From assembly GCA_030827125.1 (NCBI GenBank), contig JAURFD010000005.1, positions 117,046 through 157,538 of the forward strand: 40,493 nt of DNA. Reading direction: 5' to 3'. The position numbers and the translations under genes are program-made. Within the stretch, counting starts at the first letter, position 1. Each line of letters starts with the position of its first letter. This DNA comes from Candidatus Nanopelagicales bacterium (GTDB taxonomy: Bacteria; Actinomycetota; Actinomycetes; S36-B12). Shown here one piece after another: positions 1-7,682 of this stretch. Under the pieces are notes generated by a model that was not told where the DNA came from, searched no databases, and saw only the letters and a list, made by a program, of their open reading frames with translations.

Positions 1-80
1 TAGGGCGACGCCTGAGCGGGTGTCGCCGCCAGGGCTGAGACGGCGAGAACCGCGATGCCAATACCGATGGACGTCTTCAC
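1..80 (-). CDS. Secreted protein, N-terminal fragment
   Basis: Only the first 26 codons are inside the window; the gene runs off the left edge on the minus strand. It starts with GTG at 80 behind a clear ribosome binding site (AAGGAG, 6 nt before the start). The visible residues form a signal peptide: VKTS, a hydrophobic stretch rich in I, A, V and L, then an A-Q-A cleavage-like site followed by S-P. The product is therefore probably exported. Nothing of the mature protein is visible, so no function can be given. It lies 32 nt downstream of the MFS transporter stop on the same strand and may be co-transcribed with it. Confidence 0.5.
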   Translation of the reverse strand, partial: MKTSIGIGIAVLAVSALAATPAQASP

Positions 81-112
81 GATGGACTCCTTCACGGACG
101 ATTGGGGGAAGC

Positions 113-1378
113 CTAGTCGCTTGCAGGGGCACCGAGGGCGCCCGGGGAATCGATATCGCGCAGGCTCTTGACGCGCAGCACGGCGAGCGCGGTGAGGACC
201 AGAAGAGCACTGATGGAGATCATGATCGTCATGACGCCGAAGCGCTCCGCGAGCACGCCGGAGAGGAACATCGCCGCGGGGGGAGCCACATAGAACGCCG
301 ATGTTTGGACACCGTACACACGGCCCTGAGCGTCGGGCGCGATGCGTATCTGCACGATGGTGTTAAGCAGCGGCTGCATCGGCCCCCAGGTGAGCCCGCA
401 TAGGAACGCGAACATCACAAAGATCGGCAGCGGCGGCAGGAAGGCGATCGGGATAAAGGTGAGCGAGGTACCGATGAGCGCCGCGTAGACGATCCGTCGT
501 TGTGTCATCCGACCGCTCAGCCAGCCGTACGAGAACGATCCGACGACGCTGCCCGCGGCCAGTGCAGCCAGGACGACGCCGAGACTCGTCGGGGATTTCA
601 ACTCCGTGAAGTATGCCGGGAGCAGCACTGCCTCCGTGGGGAGGTAGATCGCGGCCAGAACCATGACGGCGATCGTGATGGCGCGCAGGGTGTGATCGCG
701 CCAGATAAGGCGCGCGCCCAGAATCGCGTTCTGCCATGCGGACAGGGGCGCGATGCCAGCCTCTTCGCGCTCGGCCTTCGCGATCTGTCCAGCGTCACTC
801 ACGCGCAGCATGCCAATGAGGATGGCGGCAGTGACGAAGAGCGTGAAAGGTGCCCAGAACGCGGCGGTGTCACCAAAGATGGCGACCAGCAGAGAGCCCA
901 CCGCCGGGCCTGCAATCCAGCCCACCCCGAACAATCCTTCATGCAGTCCATTCAGCTGCGACACGGACATACCGCTGGCTTTGGCGACGTCGGGGATGAG
1001 TGCCTTGCGCGCCGTGTAACCGGCTGGGTCGAAGAAGGCGCCGAGCATGGCAAGGCCAAGGATGATCGCGACATTGAGGTCGGTGACGAGTGCGACGAGT
1101 GGAATCGCGGCTACGGAGATCGCGGACAGGATGTCCGAGATGATGCTGACGATACGCCGACCAAAGTGATCGACGGCCCATCCGGCGAGGGGACTCGACA
1201 CGACTCCTGGCAGTGATGACAGCGCAGCGACGAGCCCGGCCGCGGTCAGCGAACCGGTTCGCTGCAGGACCAGCCAGGGGATGGCCAGGACGACCACGCC
1301 ATTGGACATGCCGGACAGGAGGTTGGTGGACTCCAGCAGCACGATCGGCATCCAGCGGATGGAGCCCTGCGTGGCCAC
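113..1378 (-). CDS. MFS transporter, MFS_3/EntS-like
   Basis: A 421-residue integral membrane protein of the major facilitator superfamily, predicted to act as a proton-driven exporter in the cytoplasmic membrane. About twelve hydrophobic segments are visible in two halves. The signature loop between helices 2 and 3 (G-x-x-x-D-x-x-G-R-R) lies at residues 66-75 as GWAVDHFGRR, and a degenerate copy (SGRMTQRR) occurs near residue 290 in the second half. The start is GTG at 1378 with an AAGGAAGG ribosome binding site upstream. The pattern resembles the EntS/multidrug branch, but the substrate cannot be read from sequence and no biosynthetic genes adjoin it. It heads toward the secreted-protein gene at 80. 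Confidence 0.85.
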   Translation of the reverse strand: MATQGSIRWMPIVLLESTNLLSGMSNGVVVLAIPWLVLQRTGSLTAAGLVAALSSLPGVVSSPLAGWAVDHFGRRIVSIISDILSAISVAAIPLVALVTDLNVAIILGLAMLGAFFDPAGYTARKALIPDVAKASGMSVSQLNGLHEGLFGVGWIAGPAVGSLLVAIFGDTAAFWAPFTLFVTAAILIGMLRVSDAGQIAKAEREEAGIAPLSAWQNAILGARLIWRDHTLRAITIAVMVLAAIYLPTEAVLLPAYFTELKSPTSLGVVLAALAAGSVVGSFSYGWLSGRMTQRRIVYAALIGTSLTFIPIAFLPPLPIFVMFAFLCGLTWGPMQPLLNTIVQIRIAPDAQGRVYGVQTSAFYVAPPAAMFLSGVLAERFGVMTIMISISALLVLTALAVLRVKSLRDIDSPGALGAPASD

Positions 1379-1474
1379 GGCCAGCCGCCTTCCTTGGGGG
1401 TCGGCTCATGCTAGGCCGTGCCCTGGTCCTTGCCATCGGCGGCGCGCGGTGGGCGAGATCGAGGCGTAGGGGGG

Positions 1475-2860
1475 CTAGATCGCGATGCGTTCACCCTGAT
1501 CAGGAGTGACGGCGACGAGGTCGAGTTCGGATTCGATGCGGGCGGCGAGCGCGGCAGCGGCGTCGGCCTCGCCGTGATTGATGAACACCTGGTCCGGGGG
1601 CGGAGACATAAAGCCGAGCCACTCGATCAACTCATCGGCGTCGGCATGCACGCTGAAGGAGCCGATATCGACAACCTCGGCACGGACACGCACATAGCTG
1701 CCGTGGAACTTCATCTCTTGCACGCCCTCGAGCAGCATGCGACCCGGTGTACCCACCGCCTGGAAACCGGCGAGGATGACCGTGCACTCCGGTCGGGGGA
1801 GCAGCGCCTTGAGATGGTGAACGACGCGGCCACCCGTGCCCATGCCCGACGCCGACACGATGATGTGCTTGCCACCTCGATCAAGCATCATCGACTGCTC
1901 GGGCGTGCTCGCCGCATGGACGTTGGGCGGCACGATGCACTCGGGACCGGAGGCGATGATCCCGGAGCGGACCTCCGGGTCGCCGTCGGCGATGGACGAT
2001 CGGTACACATCCAAGGCGGCGAGCGCCATCGGACTGTCGACGTGGATGGGGACCTGGGGAATGCGCTGCTGCCCCATGAGATCGCGCAATGCCTTGAGGA
2101 TCACCTCGGTGCGGTCGACTGCGAAGGCGGGAATGACGACTGTGCCACCGCGCTGGAAGGTCCGTCGGATCGCATCGGCGAGCCGCTCCAGCCCCTCCTC
2201 ATCCGGCTCATGCTGGCGATCGCCGTACGTCGACTCGAGCACCACGGCATCGGCGTGAGCCGGATGCGCGGGTGCACGTAGCAGCGGATGGTTGTCGCGA
2301 CCGAGATCACCGCTGAACACCACGGATCGGCCCTCATCGCTGCGCAGCGTGAGGATGGCGGCGCCGAGGATGTGGCCGGCGGGCGTAAAAGTCGCCGTGA
2401 ACCCCGGAGTTGGCGCAAAGGGCGTGTCAAAGTCGATGGTCTGGATGAGATCGAGTGCGTGCTCGGCGTCCTCGGAGTCGTAGAGCGCGCGGGGCTGGGC
2501 GTGCCGGGAGTAGCCCTTCTTGACGGCGTACGCCGTGTCTTCCTCCTGCAGACGCGCACTGTCCCGCAGAACGATCGCAATGAGTTCGGCACTGTTGGGT
2601 GTGCAGTAGACCGGTCCGGCGTATCCGTCGCGGACGAGGGCCGGAAGGTAGCCACAGTGGTCGAGGTGCGCATGGCTGATGATCACCGCGTCGATCGTGG
2701 TCGGGTCGCGAGGGAAGGGGTCCCAGTTGCGCCTGCGGATCTCGCGCGGCCCCTGGAACATGCCGGTATCGACCAGGACCCGGTGATCGTCGTACTCGAC
2801 GAGCGTGCGGGAACCGGTGACGGTGCCAACGCCACCGAGGAAGGTGCAGAACGTGCCCAT
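1475..2860 (-). CDS. MBL-fold beta-CASP ribonuclease-like hydrolase
   Basis: A 461-residue cytoplasmic metallo-beta-lactamase-fold protein of the COG1236 (Ysh1/CPSF-like) type. The zinc-binding motif H-x-H-x-D-H is at residues 63-68 (HAHLDH). Further metal-ligand motifs follow: GHILG near 163, SGDLGR near 185 and a C-terminal SVHADADEL. The beta-CASP insert lies between about 205 and 335. The C-terminal RNA-specificity region has the typical GFQAVGTPGR and FINHGEADA motifs. Family members are nucleases acting on RNA; the substrate here is not known. The start at 2860 is ATG directly preceded by GAAGGT. It stands alone on the minus strand, between the MFS gene and the anti-sigma gene. Confidence 0.88.
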   Translation of the reverse strand: MGTFCTFLGGVGTVTGSRTLVEYDDHRVLVDTGMFQGPREIRRRNWDPFPRDPTTIDAVIISHAHLDHCGYLPALVRDGYAGPVYCTPNSAELIAIVLRDSARLQEEDTAYAVKKGYSRHAQPRALYDSEDAEHALDLIQTIDFDTPFAPTPGFTATFTPAGHILGAAILTLRSDEGRSVVFSGDLGRDNHPLLRAPAHPAHADAVVLESTYGDRQHEPDEEGLERLADAIRRTFQRGGTVVIPAFAVDRTEVILKALRDLMGQQRIPQVPIHVDSPMALAALDVYRSSIADGDPEVRSGIIASGPECIVPPNVHAASTPEQSMMLDRGGKHIIVSASGMGTGGRVVHHLKALLPRPECTVILAGFQAVGTPGRMLLEGVQEMKFHGSYVRVRAEVVDIGSFSVHADADELIEWLGFMSPPPDQVFINHGEADAAAALAARIESELDLVAVTPDQGERIAI

Positions 2861-2942
2861 ACCTTCAGTGAAGGGCGCGGATCACCCGGGCGGTAGGGGC
2901 GAAGGACCGTTGTTGCCGTGAGGCCTTCCTGGGACAGCGGCC

Positions 2943-3623
2943 CTAGGCGGGAAGGGTGCCGCGGGCGACGCTGATGGCGCTGTGCGTGGGATCGCCGTCG
3001 TACGCCTCAAGCGAGATGTCGACCACGGGGTAGTCGGCCAGGGAGACCCCCGGGGGCAGCGGGAACGACGACGACGATCCGGCGCCGAGGGTGCCCACCG
3101 CGATCATGGAGGACGCATCCGGGGCCAGGAGCCACACCTCGAAGTAGCCGTCAGTCTGCGGCAGATCGCTCACGTTGACAGCGAGTCGCTCGGCGCCATC
3201 GACGACCTCGACGGTCGCGGCTCCGCTCGTCGCATAGTCCTCGAGCGGATCGAGTGCCGCGCTCGCGACCACGGTAGTAGCCGGAGTGGTGGGTCGGGTG
3301 AGAGCGACTCCGACGACCCCGCCGAGGAGTACGCCGACCGCTGCGGCCACGGCGATCCAGGGAGCCCAGCGCCGCGCTGATCGAGCCGGCAGCGCGGTGA
3401 CGGTCGAGGGCTCGGCGATCTCCTCGGCAATAGCCGCCCAGATGTGCGGGGGCGGGGCGAGGAGTTCGTCGTCATGGAGCTCGCGGGCCGTGTCGACGAT
3501 GCGGCACAGGTCCTCCCAGCGATGCCGACATTCGTCACAGGTGAGCAGGTGCACCGCGTCGTCCGGTGAGGGAGTCTCGCCGAGGGCGAGCAGGGAGATT
3601 TCCTCCGGGTCACAGTGCTTCAC
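2943..3623 (-). CDS. RskA-like anti-sigma factor
   Basis: A 226-residue membrane-anchored anti-sigma factor. The cytoplasmic N-terminus carries a zinc-binding ZAS motif H-x3-C-x2-C (His25, Cys29, Cys32). A single transmembrane helix lies at about residues 86-110. The extracytoplasmic part resembles the RskA C-terminal domain (motif LPQTDGYFEVWLL). By family knowledge it holds the sigma factor at the membrane until proteolysis releases it. It starts with GTG at 3623 behind a strong GGAGGTGG site. Its first 14 nt overlap the end of the sigma gene, so the two are translationally coupled. It is the last gene of the sortase/sigma cassette. Confidence 0.88.
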   Translation of the reverse strand: MKHCDPEEISLLALGETPSPDDAVHLLTCDECRHRWEDLCRIVDTARELHDDELLAPPPHIWAAIAEEIAEPSTVTALPARSARRWAPWIAVAAAVGVLLGGVVGVALTRPTTPATTVVASAALDPLEDYATSGAATVEVVDGAERLAVNVSDLPQTDGYFEVWLLAPDASSMIAVGTLGAGSSSSFPLPPGVSLADYPVVDISLEAYDGDPTHSAISVARGTLPA

Positions 3624-4245
3624 GGTCCACCTCCAATCGGCGTCGCATGCGGTCTAGGGAACGGCGTATATGGCTCTTGACGGTCCCGAGCGGCAGGTCG
3701 AGCCGCTCGGCGATCTCGGCGTGCGTCAACTGTTCGTAGAACGCCAGCCGCATGATCGTGCCGGGCGGCTCCCCGAGCCGCTGCAGTTCGTCGGCGATGA
3801 GAATACGGTCAATGGCGTCGTCGACAGGAGTGATTTCGACACCGGGATCGGGTGTGTCGTCGGGAATTGGCTCGCGGGAGCGCTGTGACCAGCGGTCGGC
3901 GATGCGGCGCCGGGTGATGGTGAGCAGCCAGCCCGGCAGCGACCCCCTTGTCGGGTCGAAGGATGCTCGGGAGCGCCAGGCTGAGACAAAGGCCGCTTGG
4001 GTGATGTCGGCGGCCTCGTCGGTGTTGCCGGTGGCCCGGCGGGCGGTGGAGTAGACCAGGGGCGACCAGCGCTCGTAGACGGCGGCAAAGGTGGGCTCGC
4101 CACCGGTGGCGAAAGACTCGGCAAGGCGCTGGTCGGCGAGATCGGGGTCGCCCGGCCGGTCGACCGGGTCGGCCATGGTCATCGTGGCCCAGCCTCCCCT
4201 CCGCAGGCGTCGTTCGGCGTCTAGGCGCACCACTGTGCTACTCAT
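3610..4245 (-). CDS. ECF RNA polymerase sigma factor, SigK-like
   Basis: A 211-residue ECF-type sigma-70 factor. Region 2 spans about residues 42-115 (FAAVYERWSPLVYSTARRATGN, with DITQAAFVSAWRS). Region 4 spans about residues 150-205 and contains the helix-turn-helix HAEIAERLDLPLGTVKSHIRR. It overlaps the sortase stop by an ATGA junction and the anti-sigma start by 14 nt, so sortase, sigma and anti-sigma are probably one transcript. Pairing with an RskA-type anti-sigma suggests the SigK group, which recognises a CATCC-type -35. Such a site occurs upstream of the DUF4397 gene (5955-5980). Assignment to SigK is inference from partner and promoter. Confidence 0.88.
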   Translation of the reverse strand: MSSTVVRLDAERRLRRGGWATMTMADPVDRPGDPDLADQRLAESFATGGEPTFAAVYERWSPLVYSTARRATGNTDEAADITQAAFVSAWRSRASFDPTRGSLPGWLLTITRRRIADRWSQRSREPIPDDTPDPGVEITPVDDAIDRILIADELQRLGEPPGTIMRLAFYEQLTHAEIAERLDLPLGTVKSHIRRSLDRMRRRLEVDREAL

Positions 4246-5015
4246 GGAGTCTGCCCCGATTCGGCCTCGATTGCTACCGGGACTGCGGTGACCACGATGT
4301 TGTCGGTGTAACTCAAGGCGGACGGGTCGAAGGGGCCGCCACAGGTGATGAGGGTGAGCCGACTCGGCCCGGAGCGCGAGAAGAGTTCCCGCAGGGGGAC
4401 ACGGTTCTTGTCGAAGGCCTCGCGCGAGACAACCTCGTAGCGGATGGTGCTGCCATCCACGCGGTCGACGGCGATGCGATCACCCGGTGTGAGGGAACCG
4501 AGGTCGATGAACGCGCCGGCGCCCTGGTCGACTCCATCGCGGTGTCCGACGATGACCGTCGATCCTTCACCGCTGCCGGGCTTGCTGCTGAAGCGATACC
4601 AGCCGGTACGGCCGACATCGACCGGCACCTCGACCTGGCCCTGGGTGTCGAGGCCGACGACGTCGACCGGGGTGTTCAGGTCGAGAGCGGGGATGCGCAA
4701 AGTCTGCGGGCGTGGAGTCCGGTCGGGTCGAGGGAGCTCGGTGGCGTCGCGGCGGTCGAGACTGCGATAGGGGGAGTTTGTTGTCGGATCGGCCACAGTT
4801 GACGGAGCAGCGCCGGTGTCCGCCGAGCCGGAGTTGTCTTGTGATGCGTCACCATCTGGGTCAACGGAAGTGCCCGCGATGTCCGGGGTGGCAGGGCGAC
4901 TGCCGACGGAGTCCACATGCATGCCCGACCCCGCCGATGCGAGGCCCACCGTGCCGAGGCCAAGTGCGAGAGCACTGGCCGCGAGCACGAGGATCGCGGG
5001 GCGGGGTCGGGTCAT
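4242..5015 (-). CDS. Class F sortase with substituted arginine
   Basis: A 257-residue secreted cysteine transpeptidase-like protein. An N-terminal hydrophobic segment (residues 7-29) is followed by a low-complexity linker rich in D, S, T and P (30-100), then the sortase barrel (105-250). The catalytic histidine is in VGHRD (His158) and the cysteine in LITCGG (Cys225). Class F sortases normally continue after TCGG with a Y-R-D-N motif supplying the catalytic arginine. Here the codon is ACC, giving Y-T-D-N with Thr237, so activity may be altered. It starts with ATG at 5015, 65 nt after the DUF4397 gene, and ends in a 4-nt overlap with the sigma gene. Its likely client is the neighbouring DUF4397 protein. 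Confidence 0.85.
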   Translation of the reverse strand: MTRPRPAILVLAASALALGLGTVGLASAGSGMHVDSVGSRPATPDIAGTSVDPDGDASQDNSGSADTGAAPSTVADPTTNSPYRSLDRRDATELPRPDRTPRPQTLRIPALDLNTPVDVVGLDTQGQVEVPVDVGRTGWYRFSSKPGSGEGSTVIVGHRDGVDQGAGAFIDLGSLTPGDRIAVDRVDGSTIRYEVVSREAFDKNRVPLRELFSRSGPSRLTLITCGGPFDPSALSYTDNIVVTAVPVAIEAESGQTP

Positions 5016-5080
5016 GATGTGTCCTACCTACTCGTTCGTCAGGAACTCATCGTTCTGAGTGAACTGATCCGGATGGTGCG

Positions 5081-5902
5081 TTAGTTACGGCTTGCGGCCA
5101 GGCGGGTGCCTCCGGCCACGACCCCGGCAGCGCCGACGGCGGCCAGCGCCACGGCCCACAGGGGAAGTCCGGCAGTGGAGCCACCACCGGCGGGCACACC
5201 CTCGGGACCATCGGAGACACCGGAGATGACCTGGGTAGCCAGAGCGAGGTTCTCCTCGGCAGCCGAACCCCACGCGTAAGCGATGGTCACGGTGCCCTCT
5301 TCGAGCATGACGCCGGCCGGTCCAAGCACCGTGGTGTCGGTGCCCATGAGGTTCACCGAGGCCTCGTAGTCGCCCGCGGGCACCTCGGCCATGTCCTCAT
5401 TGGGGTTGGTGAGATCACTGAAGAGCACGTTGCCATCAGCCAGCACATCGACGGCCGGTGCGGCAGCGATGTGACGAACAATGAGGCGAGCCTCACCGGC
5501 AGCGAGCGAGCTCACGTCGTTCACGAATACGTTGAGCGCGGGATTGCCATCGGCATCCAGATTCGCCGTGACGGTGGCGTTAATGCCACCGGGGACGGTG
5601 ACACCCTCAGCGGCGAGGACCGGATCGGCGTCGTCAGGGGTCTGGCCGTCGCCGAAGACCGCGAGGTCGTAGTCACCCGCGGGGACCTCGACGGTCTGCA
5701 GGGTGCCGGGGGTGAAGTTATCGATGAGCAGTTCGCCGTTGGCGAAAACGTCGACGACATCGGCTCCGGCGCCCTCCGGGATCGCGTGGAGGACGGACAC
5801 GGTGGCCATCTCGGCGGCCTGCGCGGGCAGCGCCACCAGGCCGAGGGGCAGGGCGACCGCGGCGGCAGCGATGCCGGCGCGGGTGATGGAGCGTCGGGTC
5901 AT
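5081..5902 (-). CDS. Secreted DUF4397 surface protein
   Basis: A 273-residue exported protein. A signal peptide (positive MTRR, hydrophobic core, AQA cleavage site near residue 29) is followed by two related DUF4397-type beta-rich units. Unit one begins VSVLHAIPEG and contains VEVPAGDYDLAVFG; unit two begins RLIVRHIAAAPAVDV and contains AEVPAGDYEASV. The C-terminus has a glycine-rich spacer, a hydrophobic helix and a short basic tail (RLAASRN), the layout of a cell-wall sorting signal but without a canonical LPxTG. I chose ATG at 5902 over an upstream GTG because GGAAGG lies about 8 nt before it. A SigK-like promoter lies upstream. The function of DUF4397 is unknown. Confidence 0.85.
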   Translation of the reverse strand: MTRRSITRAGIAAAAVALPLGLVALPAQAAEMATVSVLHAIPEGAGADVVDVFANGELLIDNFTPGTLQTVEVPAGDYDLAVFGDGQTPDDADPVLAAEGVTVPGGINATVTANLDADGNPALNVFVNDVSSLAAGEARLIVRHIAAAPAVDVLADGNVLFSDLTNPNEDMAEVPAGDYEASVNLMGTDTTVLGPAGVMLEEGTVTIAYAWGSAAEENLALATQVISGVSDGPEGVPAGGGSTAGLPLWAVALAAVGAAGVVAGGTRLAASRN

Positions 5903-5954
5903 GAAGAGCACCTTCCGATTGGGCGGTCGCGGTCGACCGTCTCTGTGTGGTTCT

Positions 5955-5980
5955 TCCGTGCTAGGGACCCGTTTGGATGC
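5955..5980 (-). promoter_or_regulatory. SigK-like promoter of the DUF4397 gene
   Basis: On the minus strand a CATCC hexamer-like -35 (5976-5980) is followed after 16 nt by CGGAA (5955-5959). This resembles the CCATCC / CCGAAT consensus described for mycobacterial SigK promoters, and it lies 53 nt before the DUF4397 start. A second CCATCC occurs at 5071-5076 ahead of the sortase, but with a poor -10. That the local sigma factor reads this site is inference. Confidence 0.45.
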
Positions 5981-6061
5981 GGTGAGTTAAGAAAACTTTT
6001 CAACTCGCGCCGCCGGAAAACCCGGGTTAGCGTGTTGGGTTGACGCACGGAAGGACAGCAC

Positions 6062-6496
6062 ATGGCTCGGGTTGAGTTCACCGCGCGCAAGCAACTTCGT
6101 CTCCCAGCGCAGACCGTGTACGACGCTCTGGTGAATTGGCGTGGGCACGCCGATTGGGTCCCGATGACCCGGGTACGCATCGAAGAAGGTGACGGCGGTG
6201 TCGGAACGGTCTTCATCGCCACGACGGGTCTTGGCCCGGCTGCCCTTCCTGACCGCATGCGGGTCGAAGCCCTCGACGCAGAGGCCATGGCGGCCGACCT
6301 CGTCAAGATTGGTCCCGTCCTGCGGGGCGACGTGCGCATTGCTGTTTTGCCGCTGAGCAATACGACGTGCGAGGTGCAATGGCACGAGGACATCACGGTC
6401 CCGGTGCTGCCGAACTTCGCCGCGCCCCTGGTGGCCGCCGCGACCCAGAAGGCGTTCGAGAAGTCTCTGGATCGACTGGCCAAGCGACTTCGCTAG
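6062..6496 (+). CDS. SRPBCC family protein
   Basis: A 144-residue protein with the START/Bet v 1-like (SRPBCC, polyketide cyclase/dehydrase) pattern: an initial FTARKQLRLPAQTVYDALVNWRGHADWVP strand-helix unit, a middle beta-sheet, and a long C-terminal helix (APLVAAATQKAFEKSLDRLAKRLR). Such proteins bind hydrophobic ligands in a cavity. No ligand can be assigned. ATG at 6062 has a GGAAGGAC site upstream and a TTAGCGT -10-like element. It is divergent from the DUF4397 gene and its stop overlaps the P450 remnant tail to tail by 4 nt. Confidence 0.75.
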   Translation: MARVEFTARKQLRLPAQTVYDALVNWRGHADWVPMTRVRIEEGDGGVGTVFIATTGLGPAALPDRMRVEALDAEAMAADLVKIGPVLRGDVRIAVLPLSNTTCEVQWHEDITVPVLPNFAAPLVAAATQKAFEKSLDRLAKRLR

Positions 6497-6873
6497 GCGA
6501 GGACCACCGGGAGCGATCGCAGGCCGTGGATCATGCGGCCCGCGTTCTGCCGCGCGGGCCCAGCCGTTCGCCAGGCGGCAACGTCGGGGAAGCGCTGCAG
6601 CAGGTGTCGCCATGCGACCTCGGCTTCCATGCGCGCGAGAGCAGCGCCCAGACAGTGGTGCACGCCGAATCCAAAAGCCAGATGTCGCCGGGCATTGTCG
6701 CGGTGGATGTCGAAGGTGTCCGGGTCGGCGAAGACTCGTGGGTCTCGGTTGGCTCCGGCCAGCATGAGCACGAAGGTGCTCCCGCCCTCCAAAGTTGAGC
6801 CGTCCGGCAGCGCAATTGGCGCCAGCGCGTTGCGGAAAGTGTACTGCACCGGCGAGACGTAACGCAGAACTCC
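6493..6873 (-). pseudogene. Cytochrome P450 C-terminal remnant
   Basis: This stretch encodes only the last quarter of a cytochrome P450. The haem-binding loop FGFGVHHCLGAALARMEAE, with its cysteine ligand, and the preceding meander (DPRVFADPDTFDIHRDNARRHLAFG) are intact, as is the C-terminal sheet. The reading frame continues back through VLRYVSPVQYTFRN, which is the segment just after the K-helix ExxR. It then stops at the TAA of the adjacent methyltransferase, directly upstream in the same frame. About 280 N-terminal residues, including the I-helix and the ExxR glutamate, are missing. No convincing start exists; GTG at 6849 is poorly placed. It looks like a deletion derivative and cannot be an active P450. 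Confidence 0.8.
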
Positions 6874-7653
6874 TTAGACGTTCCACCAGACGGCAGCGAG
6901 CCGGCGCGGCATGCCCGCATCTGCTCGCTGCACGGCGGAGGCCACCTCGTCGGCACGATCCACCGGTAGGCACAGGCGGATGCAGGCCGACTCGGCCTGC
7001 GCGCGGGGGTTGAGCGGGATGCGCTGGGTGACGTCGTCGTACTCGACAAGATGCGCGTCGTACCCCGTCTCGCGGATGACGGTCAGAGCATCATCGGCGG
7101 CGGGGGAGACGGGTCGGTCGAGATCCCAGAACTGCTTCCATAGGGGGTTCATCCACGTGAGCGGATGCCGCACGGGAAGTTCGAGGACGACGCGACGGCG
7201 TGCATGCTCGGACAGGGCGCGCACGAAGGCAGGCAGCTCCCACACGTTGTAGGCGACGTGATGGCATACGACGACGTCCGCAATCGGCGTTTGGTCGGCG
7301 ACGTCGGGCCAGTCACCGAGGATGACCTCGCTCGCGACCCCGCGCTTGGCGGCGGCTTCGGCGAAGGCGTCGAGCATGCCCTGCTGGTGGTCAACACCGA
7401 TGAGGAGGCCTGCTGGTGGGACGAGGGCGAGGGCCGCGCGACCGCCCCCGCAGCCGACGTCCAGGACGGAGCCGCCCACGGGGAGTGCCTCGCGCGCGGC
7501 CTGATGTGCAGGGGAGTCGGGGATAGGGCCGTCCGGGGCGAGGAACTGCGCGACGGGGTGGATCCACGGGTCCTGCGGTGCCTGTGCGCGGATCTCGTCG
7601 GGGATGGCCCAGGAGGCCAGGTCGTCACGCCACTTCTGCGCTGCTGTCGTCAT
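6874..7653 (-). CDS. Class I SAM-dependent methyltransferase
   Basis: A 259-residue cytosolic methyltransferase. The SAM-binding motif I is VLDVGCGGGRAAL (about residues 64-76), followed by the acidic end of strand 2 (GVDHQQ). A motif IV-like DVVVCHHVAYNV lies near 130. The C-terminal part carries a hydrophobic WMNPLWKQFWDLDRP segment. The substrate cannot be read from sequence. ATG at 7653 has no ribosome binding site but follows TAGGAT by 6 nt, indicating a leaderless transcript. The stop TAA is fused directly to a P450 remnant in the same frame, so the last codons may themselves derive from the deletion junction. It is divergent from the hydratase gene. Confidence 0.8.
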   Translation of the reverse strand: MTTAAQKWRDDLASWAIPDEIRAQAPQDPWIHPVAQFLAPDGPIPDSPAHQAAREALPVGGSVLDVGCGGGRAALALVPPAGLLIGVDHQQGMLDAFAEAAAKRGVASEVILGDWPDVADQTPIADVVVCHHVAYNVWELPAFVRALSEHARRRVVLELPVRHPLTWMNPLWKQFWDLDRPVSPAADDALTVIRETGYDAHLVEYDDVTQRIPLNPRAQAESACIRLCLPVDRADEVASAVQRADAGMPRRLAAVWWNV

Positions 7654-7659
7654 GGTTCG

Positions 7660-7665
7660 ATCCTA
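7660..7665 (-). promoter_or_regulatory. Leaderless -10 (TAGGAT) of methyltransferase
   Basis: TAGGAT on the minus strand, 6 nt before the ATG at 7653, with no ribosome binding site between. Confidence 0.5.
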
Positions 7666-7670
7666 TGCGT

Positions 7671-7676
7671 CAGGAT
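7671..7676 (+). promoter_or_regulatory. Leaderless -10 (CAGGAT) of hydratase gene
   Basis: CAGGAT lies 6 nt before the GTG at 7683. The same hexamer and spacing precede the genes at 21497 and 33587, which decided the start chosen here. Confidence 0.45.
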
Positions 7677-7682
7677 GGGCGA

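Noticed and set aside
5071-5076. Second SigK promoter ahead of the sortase, based on CCATCC.
   Set aside because: The -35-like hexamer is perfect but no acceptable -10 lies at 16-17 nt, so it was not listed as a promoter.
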